Assembly: GCF_030652775.1 (NCBI RefSeq)
Contig: NZ_JAUSPS010000043.1
Coordinates: 1-48,633 of the forward strand
Length of the DNA: 48,633 nucleotides
Source of the DNA: Acetobacterium sp.
GTDB taxonomy: Bacteria; Bacillota; Clostridia; Eubacteriales; Eubacteriaceae
Reading direction: 5' to 3'
A program made the translations under genes and the position numbers. The notes beneath the pieces are model-generated. The model was not told where the DNA came from, searched no databases, and saw only the letters and a list, made by a program, of their open reading frames with translations. This document shows positions 8,944 to 16,390 of the stretch, piece after piece (the first letter of the stretch is position 1; the number at the start of each line of letters is the position of its first letter).

Positions 8944-9669
8944 TTACATTTCCGGCTCCCATTCATCTTCAAGATCCTGATCACTTTGATCTTCTGAGCA
9001 GACATGCTCTTGTTCATTCAACTCAATTTCAACAAACATCTTCTTTGATTCCGATTCTGTAATATAACCGGCACAGGCCAGGGCGAATTTTTCGCCCATT
9101 ACCTCATCACAATCATCAATAGAAATATTGCCATTTTCCAGCAGCTCGTAACTGCACGCCATCAAAGGTTTAAAGTAATCACAACCATAGGGGGTAATGC
9201 GACTTTCTTCATTCCAGACAAAAGATGCCGGCATATCCACATCCCCAATAATCAACTCACAGTCAAAGGCTTGATTGCTGTTAAGTAATTCCCCAAAGGT
9301 TTTATACTGATTGCCTTGAATATCTCTAATTCGACCACTGTCTAGCAACTCACTAAAAGTCTTATTTGTAATTTCAATTTCCTTGTAATTTTGATCAATC
9401 AACCAATCTGAATAAAACCCAACCCCTTCAAAAACAATCGGATCACGCTCTGCATCCATCGGATCCCCGAAGGGATCCTCTATTTCTGATTCCGCAATCC
9501 ATTCCCGTCTGGCGATGACTTCCTCATTCTGCACAATGGTAATGTCTGAACCATTTTCACACACCATTTCGTCTGCCAGCGTCAACCCCTCCTTCAAGCT
9601 GTCCACTTCTACGACGGCTCCATCATACACAATGCATAACGACTGCGTTACATTATCATTCCGCTCCAT
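8944..9669 (-). CDS. Acidic protein of unknown function with DEWEPEM tail
   Basis: This 241-residue, strongly acidic protein starts at an ATG preceded by CAGGAGG. No family is recognised. It has no signal peptide or membrane segment. The middle (residues about 75-190) contains two similar short motifs, KTFSELLDSGRIRDI and KTFGELLNSNQAF, suggesting a small internal duplication. The last residues, DLEDEWEPEM, are the shared tail and are encoded by nearly the same codons as in the neighbouring tail genes. The preceding gene is separated by two palindromes and a terminator. Confidence 0.75.
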   Translation of the reverse strand: MERNDNVTQSLCIVYDGAVVEVDSLKEGLTLADEMVCENGSDITIVQNEEVIARREWIAESEIEDPFGDPMDAERDPIVFEGVGFYSDWLIDQNYKEIEITNKTFSELLDSGRIRDIQGNQYKTFGELLNSNQAFDCELIIGDVDMPASFVWNEESRITPYGCDYFKPLMACSYELLENGNISIDDCDEVMGEKFALACAGYITESESKKMFVEIELNEQEHVCSEDQSDQDLEDEWEPEM

Positions 9670-9723
9670 TTCTTACCTCCTGAAAATTCAAATTTTTTAA
9701 TCGGATCATTGAATCTTTTCAAT

Positions 9724-9749
9724 AAAAAAAGAGACCTTCTTTTGATCTC
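9724..9749 (-). terminator. Rho-independent terminator
   Basis: On the minus strand GAGATC and GGTCTC pair (one G-T wobble) across a 7-base loop and are followed by seven T. It sits only about 55 bases before the next start codon, so it ends the upstream transcript or acts as a leader attenuator. Confidence 0.7.
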
Positions 9750-9760
9750 CAACCATTTCC

Positions 9761-9813
9761 TGTTTCCTCGGGAAACACGTTCTTATTTCCTGTTCTTGTT
9801 TCCTCGGGAAACA
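9761..9813. repeat. Two palindromic repeats
   Basis: Identical copies TGTTTCCTCGGGAAACA lie at 9797-9813 (3 bases after the stop at 9817) and 9761-9777, upstream of the terminator. Confidence 0.95.
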
Positions 9814-9816
9814 AAT

Positions 9817-10659
9817 TTACATTTCCTGCTCCCATTCATCCTCAAGCAATTGTTCCTGTTGCTGTCTTGAAATACTACTAAACTGCTCATAAACCTGGCT
9901 TTCGTCCCACTGCACTCCTTGCCCATCCTGGCGAATATTGGTGGCTTGAATGAAATGCTTGCCGGCAAATAACAGGGCATCATTCCCGTTTACATCCAAT
10001 ACCACCATCTGATCGGAAGTATTGGTTTGAAAAACATCGCCTTTTCTGATTACACTGCATTGCGGATGCTGATCGATTTTTATTCCGTCCTGATAATTTT
10101 TCATCTTTTCACTTAAATGGTTGCAGCCATAAAAAATATTATTTCCCATACTGATATTCGCCGGCATTTTCACGTCACGGATGATCGAATTGGCAAAGGC
10201 ATAATTCCCGATTTGCGTAATTGAATCCGGCAGAATCAGATCGGTTACACTGGTATTATTGTAAAATCCCCAATCCGCTACCGCCGTAACCGGGTAAGAA
10301 ATTCCCTGGTACTCGACCAGCTCAACCGGTGAAATCGGAATATTAATAGGCCGTTCATCATCGTGGAAGTTTGAACCCTGCAACACTGCCTGGTTATTTT
10401 CTTGATCAATGGCAAAACATAAACCTTCTATGATACAAAATGGATTGTTGTAATACTTCTTTATTTCTGCCAATGGCGGAACTATCCGATAATCATCAAA
10501 GTAACGGGCAGCTGCCCACATGAGTTTCTGGGTATCGTCATCAATCTCCGCATCGAATGCCCAGATAAATTGATCCCCATTAAATAACAGCAAGTCATTT
10601 TCATGCGCTTCTAACGTAACTAAATACTTTGCAAATGATCCGTTTTTTATTTTCTGCAT
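9817..10659 (-). CDS. BspA/LRR_5-like protein flanked by two copies of a novel small domain, with DEWEQEM tail
   Basis: This is a 280-residue protein. The centre (about 105-185) looks like a short leucine-rich repeat of the BspA/LRR_5 type, with VTDLILPDSITQIGNYAF. On either side is a related segment of about 55 residues: near the N terminus, with LLLFNGDQFI, and at about 205-260, with VVLDVNGNDALLFAGKHFI. The same segment makes up most of the protein at 11871-12326. This suggests a small domain present three times in the window and not one recognised here. The protein ends LLEDEWEQEM. There is no signal peptide, so it appears cytoplasmic despite the LRR_5-like region. Function is unknown; LRR modules often bind proteins. 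Confidence 0.8.
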   Translation of the reverse strand: MQKIKNGSFAKYLVTLEAHENDLLLFNGDQFIWAFDAEIDDDTQKLMWAAARYFDDYRIVPPLAEIKKYYNNPFCIIEGLCFAIDQENNQAVLQGSNFHDDERPINIPISPVELVEYQGISYPVTAVADWGFYNNTSVTDLILPDSITQIGNYAFANSIIRDVKMPANISMGNNIFYGCNHLSEKMKNYQDGIKIDQHPQCSVIRKGDVFQTNTSDQMVVLDVNGNDALLFAGKHFIQATNIRQDGQGVQWDESQVYEQFSSISRQQQEQLLEDEWEQEM

Positions 10660-10681
10660 TTTTTCTCCTTTTCGAATATCT

Positions 10682-10698
10682 TGTTTCCTCGGGAAACA
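10682..10698. repeat. 17-bp palindromic repeat
   Basis: TGTTTCCTCGGGAAACA is located after the terminator of the upstream gene rather than directly after a stop codon, between that terminator and the next start. Confidence 0.95.
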
Positions 10699-10713
10699 GG
10701 ATCAGCTTTTCTT

Positions 10714-10742
10714 AAAATAAAAAGAGACTCTTTCGAATCTCT
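10714..10742 (-). terminator. Rho-independent terminator overlapping a stop codon
   Basis: On the minus strand AGAGA and TCTCT flank a TTC/GAA-containing loop and are followed by TTTTTATTTT. The stem starts at the stop codon of the gene ending at 10742. Confidence 0.7.
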
Positions 10743-11440
10743 TACGTTATATCTGCATTTACTTTTTCTTCATATTGATGAATTAATCTTGCAATTTCGT
10801 ACATGGCAGCAATTCTGAAATCCTTAACCGGCTCTAAAATTTCATTTGTATGACTGTTAATCCAATTATCGCCATCCGATTTCAAGTGAGCAAAAGCTGG
10901 AATGATTGAACACTCATTAGCTTTTATCACGCCTTTTTTGTATATAACACCGACAGCAATCGAATGATTACCGCTTAACACAAAACAAACTTTAAGTTCC
11001 GGAAAATAAATCGCCTGATGATTTGAATCTCGAATAAATGGTTCTTTAAGCATAAACGTAACCTTTTCCCAGATCCGGTCAGGTTTCCATGGAATGCCAA
11101 TCACACAATCCTCTGAAAGTACGATCTCTTTAGTCGTTTCTGATTGATATTCTTTGATATTTTCCCAAGTTCCATCAAGCGTTTTATAATCGGGAAAAAA
11201 CCGTGTGTCTAAATCAATCGCTTCTTCTTTATAAATGACTTCAGCAATCAAAGAATACTTTAAGTCTTCTCTTAGAACCGTTAAAACGTAATTCAATACA
11301 TCAATTTTTTCATCAATCGTCGCTGCGTAATGAAGGCAGTATTGAAGAAAACTAAAAGTCTCATCAAACTGCGACTTTTTGCTGATTTGAATCCATTCTT
11401 CCAGTGTTATTCTTTTTTGTTTGCTTTTACCCCATCTCAT
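10742..11440 (-). CDS. Unknown protein, possibly DUF6710-like
   Basis: This 232-residue soluble protein overlaps the preceding gene by 4 bases, so the two form a coupled pair. A recognisable patch, LSGNHSIAVGVIYKKGVIKA (about 155-175), recalls a family I associate with DUF6710, but this is from memory and weak. It has no signal peptide, membrane segment or shared tail. It is more AT-rich than its neighbours. A terminator follows immediately, so it is the last gene of a short unit. Confidence 0.65.
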   Translation of the reverse strand: MRWGKSKQKRITLEEWIQISKKSQFDETFSFLQYCLHYAATIDEKIDVLNYVLTVLREDLKYSLIAEVIYKEEAIDLDTRFFPDYKTLDGTWENIKEYQSETTKEIVLSEDCVIGIPWKPDRIWEKVTFMLKEPFIRDSNHQAIYFPELKVCFVLSGNHSIAVGVIYKKGVIKANECSIIPAFAHLKSDGDNWINSHTNEILEPVKDFRIAAMYEIARLIHQYEEKVNADIT

Positions 11441-11763
11441 AAGTACCTTTCCAGTGTATGCAGAACAATCGCTCTGATCCGTTGTTCACTGATCGGATAA
11501 CGATAAATTAAACTGCCCAACTCATTGCAGGCCACTTCATAGTTATTTTCAATCAGTGCCTGACGTAAAACCATTAAAAAATGCATGTAAAATAAGCGAT
11601 TTCCATTAATAGTATACCATTCTTTTGGTTTCACATCTTTGAGTCTTTCATGAAATATGCTTAACGCTTGCTTAGCCGCTTCATTCCTTACAACACCTGA
11701 TTTTTTGTGGGGAACATGGTATTCGCCAATAAGATCAAACATTTCTTTTGTAACGGTGTCCAT
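11437..11763 (-). CDS. Small helical protein of unknown function, partner of next gene
   Basis: This 108-residue protein starts at ATG after AAAGGAGG. It is predicted to be mostly helical, with no membrane segment. Its end overlaps the next start by 4 bases (ATGA type). The tight pairing of two unknown proteins in one short transcription unit between palindromes could suit a toxin-antitoxin or immunity pair, but no motif supports this. Confidence 0.65.
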   Translation of the reverse strand: MDTVTKEMFDLIGEYHVPHKKSGVVRNEAAKQALSIFHERLKDVKPKEWYTINGNRLFYMHFLMVLRQALIENNYEVACNELGSLIYRYPISEQRIRAIVLHTLERYL

Positions 11764-11796
11764 TCCTAGCCATTCCTCCTTTTCTCATGCTTTTCT

Positions 11797-11862
11797 TGTT
11801 TCCTCGGGAAACAAATACGCTAAAATGATCGACTCTCTGATTTTCTGTTTCCTCGGGAAACA
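11797..11862. repeat. Two palindromic repeats
   Basis: Identical copies lie at 11846-11862 (8 bases after the stop at 11871) and 11797-11813. They form most of the gap between the two flanking genes. Confidence 0.95.
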
Positions 11863-11870
11863 GATTACCT

Positions 11871-12326
11871 CTATTCTTCCGGCTCCCAGTCATCGTCAAG
11901 CTCATAATCTTCTTCCCGAGTCAGTTCCGCATGAACCCGGTCAAAACCGTCATTTAACAGATTGAAACCCTCATTTTCAAACCGCTCATGGATGTGACAA
12001 AGCAGCTCCGTTCCCTCAAAACGATTTTCCACAACCAGCAGGGCCTTAATCATTTCCGCTTCATTGGTCTGTTTCATACTGGCCAAATCCTGTTTGAGAT
12101 CCTGGAAACCCAGGTTCTCATAATTCTTTGGTATCTGATCAATCGACTGATAATAATTCCCGGAATCCCAGATCAATTTCCCTTCAAACATCTGGATGCC
12201 ATGGACTTTAATAAACTGGCTCCCGGTAAAAAGCAGGGCATCACTGCCCTGCACATCCAAGACCACCGTCTGATTCGCTCCATCGGTTCGAATGAAGTCC
12301 CCTTTTTTAACGGCTGCTGCTGTCAT
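11871..12326 (-). CDS. Single-domain relative of the LRR-flanking domain, with DDDWEPEE tail
   Basis: This is a 151-residue protein. Residues about 5-65 (KKGDFIRTDG through VVLDVQGSDALLFTGSQFI to WDSGNYYQSI) align by eye with both flanking segments of the protein at 9817-10659. The rest is helical and acidic and ends LDDDWEPEE, a variant of the shared tail. Its start codon overlaps the stop of the preceding ATPase-like gene by one base (TAATG), so translation is probably coupled. The conserved GD..(V)VLDV.G.DALLF.G..FI pattern suggests a compact beta domain. Function is unknown. Confidence 0.75.
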   Translation of the reverse strand: MTAAAVKKGDFIRTDGANQTVVLDVQGSDALLFTGSQFIKVHGIQMFEGKLIWDSGNYYQSIDQIPKNYENLGFQDLKQDLASMKQTNEAEMIKALLVVENRFEGTELLCHIHERFENEGFNLLNDGFDRVHAELTREEDYELDDDWEPEE

Positions 12327-13468
12327 TACTGAACCCCCTGCTCATTTCTTTTCAAAAACTGTTTAAACAGTTCTTTATTGGCCTGCCATCCCATGATATT
12401 GGGGGCATACTTGCTAAACTGCGCCGTCGGGAAGAAGGTTTTAAGGGTTGCTTCTTCTTCCGGGGCAATGAAATTTAATAACAGGTTGATTTCCTCCAGT
12501 TCGTCTTTCTGATAATGAGCCATGACTTGATTTAAGGCTGCCCGTTCGAAACACTTACCGGCCCCGCACAGAATTTTAGTGTGACCCTGACTAAAGGGTT
12601 CAATCACATCCTCATTTAAAACACCCACATCAAAGATGATGTAATCATATGTTTTCATGACCAGGCCATCCTGAAAGAAATAGTCGACGCCCTTTGTCTG
12701 ATGCCATTCGCCGTCCTCGATTTCTTCTTTTTTCATGCGGTAAGCTTCGATAATCGATTTGAGATGATTGTGGTCATTCGCTTCCATATAGGCCACCATT
12801 TTTCCCTGGTTGGCCAGATAGTTGGCCAACTGAATCGCCGTTGTGGTGGTACCGGTACGGCGCTGAGAGCCGGCCACGATAATAAACTGTTCCTCATGTT
12901 CCTCATTTACCACTTGTTCTTCCTGTTCTTCCTGTTCTTCCTGTTTCATTGGATCGGCTATGTCTTTCTCTACAAATGGTATTTCAGTCAGCGGTTGGTC
13001 TTCGCTGACTGGCTTCCTGATTATTTCTGCAATCGATGGTTGTTCAATGGCCACCGCTTCATGGATCTCATCATTTAGCAGCTGATCCTGATAGGTAATC
13101 CCGGTTCGGCTGACTGCTTTTAATATCAGGTCTTCAAATTCCCTGGGCTCGCCGGAAATGATATTGTAAACTTCCCGGTTCAAAAGCTCCTGTTTCAGCT
13201 CCGGGGTAATCTCCCTGGCAAAGATTATGAGTCGCTGTAAAAACCACTGTTTAATACCTTCAATGGCTTTAAACAACCCTTCTGGTATGTCCGTCAGACA
13301 CTCCAGATCCACCGCCAGATAGCGGTAGGATGCAAATTTACTGAGGTCATTTTCAACAAAGGCTGCCAGTTCATAATCCCCGATGAATTTCTTGATCGGC
13401 ATTCCGTTTTCTTTTTTTAGAAAATCAAAAATACCATTGTTCTGGTTACTGGTTACATATAAAAGCAT
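12326..13468 (-). CDS. MinD/TadZ-like protein with degenerate P-loop
   Basis: This is a 380-residue protein. Residues 1-125 resemble a response-regulator-like or CpaE-type N-terminal domain. Residues about 176-203 are a Glu/Gln-rich linker with EEQ repeats. The rest looks like a ParA/MinD-type ATPase. The P-loop region reads GSQRRTGTTTT (about 200-210), so the lysine expected in GK[ST] is replaced by threonine. TadZ/CpaE proteins place pili or secretion systems at the cell surface, often with atypical ATPase sites, and a positioning role for the T4SS or Tad machine is plausible. The gene lies just after the coiled-coil membrane protein gene and is coupled to the next gene. Confidence 0.75.
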   Translation of the reverse strand: MLLYVTSNQNNGIFDFLKKENGMPIKKFIGDYELAAFVENDLSKFASYRYLAVDLECLTDIPEGLFKAIEGIKQWFLQRLIIFAREITPELKQELLNREVYNIISGEPREFEDLILKAVSRTGITYQDQLLNDEIHEAVAIEQPSIAEIIRKPVSEDQPLTEIPFVEKDIADPMKQEEQEEQEEQVVNEEHEEQFIIVAGSQRRTGTTTTAIQLANYLANQGKMVAYMEANDHNHLKSIIEAYRMKKEEIEDGEWHQTKGVDYFFQDGLVMKTYDYIIFDVGVLNEDVIEPFSQGHTKILCGAGKCFERAALNQVMAHYQKDELEEINLLLNFIAPEEEATLKTFFPTAQFSKYAPNIMGWQANKELFKQFLKRNEQGVQ

Positions 13469-13481
13469 GATTCGTTTCCTC

Positions 13482-14417
13482 CTATTTCGTGAATATTAGT
13501 ACAATTAAGATAATAAAATTGATGATGGAAAATCCACCACCAATGATAATAAAGAGCTGTTTGAAGCCTTCGGCAAACAACAGGGTATTGACCCGCTCCA
13601 TTAAACCTTCCATTTTTCCCAGGGCTTCATCACTCTTAGTTCCGATTTTATCCAGTGCGTCACTGTATTTGCCGGTGAGTTGATCCAGTTCTTTTTCCCG
13701 CTCTCCCACGATATCGGTTTTAGTCTGATTAACCTGCTCAACCAGATTTGTAAAAAGCTCATTCAATTTCTTTTGGGAGACTTCTTTTGATTCGTCAAAA
13801 TGCTGACTGAACGACTCAAAGGTTTTAACAATGGTATCGCACTGCTGTTTAAAGTCGATGGTGTTCTTTTCGATGATGGCCAGCTGAAGATCATTGCTTT
13901 CGACCCCATCCCGGAAGGTTTCCATTTGATCTTTGATCTGATCTGCCATTTTTTTGATGGTTTCTTCTGATCCCTGAACACTGATGTTTGCCTGCATGAA
14001 CATCCGCTCAATGCTCTCGATCCGTTTAAATTCACTTTCTTCTTTTTCAGCGTCTTCCAGGTTTTTTTCCACCTCACTCAACTTGCCAATGACCTCATTA
14101 ACCGCATTAAAGAGAATCATATTGGATTCTTCCAGATCCTCGGCTTCCTCATATTTCTCCCCGGACTCCCCAACTAACTCCCGGATATCTTCCATCAGCA
14201 CTGAAATATGCCGGATGTGTGAATTTTTCTGGGTATAGGACTCTCTGAAATAAATGAACTGCGATGCAAATTCCTCAACGGATTCCTTGAGTATCTCCGC
14301 TTCTTCTGGCGTCATCTTTTCATCATCCACGCCATTGAGAGTCTGCATAAATTTGAGAATGTCATCTCTGAAGCTTTTCGCTTCCTTGGTCTTGTTGGTT
14401 TCCACTTTTTTCATCAT
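13482..14417 (-). CDS. Long coiled-coil protein with C-terminal membrane anchor
   Basis: This is a 311-residue protein that is highly charged and helical over residues 1-280, with many Glu/Lys heptads. A single strong hydrophobic segment at about 286-309 precedes a short C-terminal FTK. This is the topology of a tail-anchored cytoplasmic coiled coil. The family is not recognised; the composition recalls methyl-accepting-protein-like or laminin-like coiled coils, without their signalling motif. It precedes the MinD/TadZ-like gene by 13 bases, and the two could work together in placing the transfer apparatus. Confidence 0.75.
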   Translation of the reverse strand: MMKKVETNKTKEAKSFRDDILKFMQTLNGVDDEKMTPEEAEILKESVEEFASQFIYFRESYTQKNSHIRHISVLMEDIRELVGESGEKYEEAEDLEESNMILFNAVNEVIGKLSEVEKNLEDAEKEESEFKRIESIERMFMQANISVQGSEETIKKMADQIKDQMETFRDGVESNDLQLAIIEKNTIDFKQQCDTIVKTFESFSQHFDESKEVSQKKLNELFTNLVEQVNQTKTDIVGEREKELDQLTGKYSDALDKIGTKSDEALGKMEGLMERVNTLLFAEGFKQLFIIIGGGFSIINFIILIVLIFTK

Positions 14418-14565
14418 TCTACCTCTTTCTTTGATCTAATTTTTCATCTGAAAGTATAGCCATAAATCAACAATCTTTTGCTTTTTCGTGGCGTCATCCT
14501 CCTGTATACTATAAATCGGAAACTATTTCCTGCCCATAAGAAACGCCTGAAGATCTATTTAAATC

Positions 14566-14582
14566 TGTTTCCCCGGGAAACA
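14566..14582. repeat. Fully symmetric palindromic variant
   Basis: TGTTTCCCCGGGAAACA lies 3 bases after the lipoprotein stop codon at 14586. Its centre differs from the majority copies by one base (TCG to CCG). Confidence 0.9.
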
Positions 14583-14585
14583 AAA

Positions 14586-15275
14586 TCATTCCCCCATTCT
14601 TTCATATTCTTGGATATCATCAGATTTAGCTGTATTCGTCAGTTGAATCCGTGTCGCTGTCTGATATTTAACGGTATAGATCGTCTTAATCTCAGCAATG
14701 GTTAAAATAACCTGATCCTCATTGACCTCATAACGGCCTTCTTTTTTAGATTCAGCTGAAAGCCAGGTCACTTTCCCTTTATCATCAAAGCGGATGGATT
14801 CATCCACTTTGATGTTTTTCCATAGACCCGTTAACACCATCTGATTTGATGAATTGAGGGTGTTTTCCCCAGTTGTTGATGCCTGAAAGCGTAAGACCGT
14901 GCCATCTCCTGTTTTTAGCACCAGCGTATCACCCAAATTTATCGAATAGGTGCAAACTATATCTTCTTTATTCAGCGCTGGCACGTCTTCCTGTTTACCA
15001 TCCGCTATGGCGTACTCAATACTGAGCACAACATGCTCGTTATCAATTGTGCATGTCCCGCCAGAATTAACCGCATTCATTCCAAATCCCATGGTATAGC
15101 TCTGGTCATGATTAATGACCAGGTAGGTCTTGGTGTCCGGATCATACCAAGCCCCGTAAACCTTATCTTTCGGTTCCTCAACGGTTTTTTTTAATTCACT
15201 GAGTAATCCGCACCCGCTCAGTATTAACGACGCACTTATTAATGCTAAAATAATTAGCCACTTATTTTTCTTCAA
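14586..15275 (-). CDS. Lipoprotein of unknown function
   Basis: This 229-residue protein has a lipoprotein signal peptide: basic MKKNK, a hydrophobic stretch and the lipobox LSGC with lipidated Cys22. It starts at TTG, chosen because AAAGGAGG sits nine bases upstream and no ATG fits. The mature part looks beta-rich and repeats a pattern of about 90 residues: GAWYDPDTKTYLVIN near 42 and GLWKNIKVDESIRFDD near 150. This resembles small lipocalin-like lipoprotein domains. It directly follows the wall hydrolase gene and may be an outer-face T4SS accessory or exclusion lipoprotein. Confidence 0.8.
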   Translation of the reverse strand: MKKNKWLIILALISASLILSGCGLLSELKKTVEEPKDKVYGAWYDPDTKTYLVINHDQSYTMGFGMNAVNSGGTCTIDNEHVVLSIEYAIADGKQEDVPALNKEDIVCTYSINLGDTLVLKTGDGTVLRFQASTTGENTLNSSNQMVLTGLWKNIKVDESIRFDDKGKVTWLSAESKKEGRYEVNEDQVILTIAEIKTIYTVKYQTATRIQLTNTAKSDDIQEYERMGE

Positions 15276-15290
15276 TGACTTGATCCTCCT

Positions 15291-16388
15291 TTAATTTCCA
15301 GAATAATTGGCTGCCCGATAAAAGCTGTGATCCCCAATTTTTCCCATGAATTCCTGTTGCTGATGCCACCATGATACTTCGGCAGCTGCATAATTAATAA
15401 AGTACTCGGTCCCTTCCGGAAAAACCCGCTTACCCTCCAGTGCTTCTTTTCCTGCTTGAAGTGTTTCAGCTGAAGGCGTGATCCCATATATCCGACCGTC
15501 ACTGACACAAGAATATTGATTGGGAGACGTGATTACCTGTTTAAAACCTTCCCCTTTTCGTTGCGACGAATAGATAATGCACTGCGCCACCCCAACTTTT
15601 CCATCAAACGGTTGGTTTTCTGCTTCTGCTTCGATACACCGGTAATACCAGTCGAGATCTTCATCTCCCACCGAAGCTGCCGGATATTTTGGTGTACCAT
15701 AGCCGGTAATCCGCAAGTCATTGATGGTGAATTCATTCCGACGAATCTTATAATAACCCGGAGTTTCACCGGTATTTCCTTCAATGGTATTGACATAGGT
15801 ACCATCACAGGATTCGACGATTCCCACATGTGAGTAGCTGCCATTACCGCCCCAGGAAACAAAGATTAAATCACCTGGTTTGGGGAGATAACCACTACTT
15901 CTTGACTGATACTGTCCCCGTTCCTGAAACCATTCGACGCCAGTGGGGACATAGGCAAATTTGGGAATCACCCCGGATTCGATATACCCACATTGATCAG
16001 CACACCAGGAGACAAACATGGCACACCATTCATCCCGATATGAGAAGCCGTACCAACTCCAGTAGGTTTGACCACCAACATTACTCGCTTTGCCATCTTC
16101 CGCTAAAGCGACCTTGACAATATCTGATCCGCCGGCACCGTAGCCTCCGGAATTGTTTGGCATCAATGCTTGATATTCTGTTTTAAATTCCAGAATGACT
16201 TCCAGTATATCCGGATTGGTAATTAAGCTGGTCAGCATGGTTATCGGTGTAGATAAAATATAAACCAGGGTCAAGACCAGACCTAAGATCAACCCCAGCA
16301 GTCCAGCAATAATACCCAGGACAATATTTCGCAACTTTTTGTCCGATGCAACCGCTGTCGCTACTTTGGCAAGGACTGGAATCGCCAT
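15291..16388 (-). CDS. T4SS cell-wall hydrolase: membrane anchor, CHAP domain and SleB-like domain
   Basis: This 365-residue protein has a membrane segment at about 22-55. A CHAP cysteine-peptidase/amidase domain follows, with the cysteine in EWCAMFVSWC near 118 and the histidine in YSHVGIVES near 186. A C-terminal region from about 247 matches Hydrolase_2/SleB-type hydrolases (EAENQPFDGKVGVAQCIIYSS, ending near HSFYRAANY). Two-domain wall hydrolases of this kind take the VirB1-like role in Gram-positive conjugation, opening peptidoglycan for the channel. It lies 2 bases after the VirB4 gene, in the same operon. The SleB assignment is less certain than CHAP. Confidence 0.85.
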   Translation of the reverse strand: MAIPVLAKVATAVASDKKLRNIVLGIIAGLLGLILGLVLTLVYILSTPITMLTSLITNPDILEVILEFKTEYQALMPNNSGGYGAGGSDIVKVALAEDGKASNVGGQTYWSWYGFSYRDEWCAMFVSWCADQCGYIESGVIPKFAYVPTGVEWFQERGQYQSRSSGYLPKPGDLIFVSWGGNGSYSHVGIVESCDGTYVNTIEGNTGETPGYYKIRRNEFTINDLRITGYGTPKYPAASVGDEDLDWYYRCIEAEAENQPFDGKVGVAQCIIYSSQRKGEGFKQVITSPNQYSCVSDGRIYGITPSAETLQAGKEALEGKRVFPEGTEYFINYAAAEVSWWHQQQEFMGKIGDHSFYRAANYSGN

Positions 16389-16390
16389 GA

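Noticed and set aside
12701-13078. Plus-strand open frame with a Phe/Leu-rich stretch like a membrane helix
   Set aside because: The stretch is the complement of the Glu/Gln-repeat linker of the MinD/TadZ-like gene.
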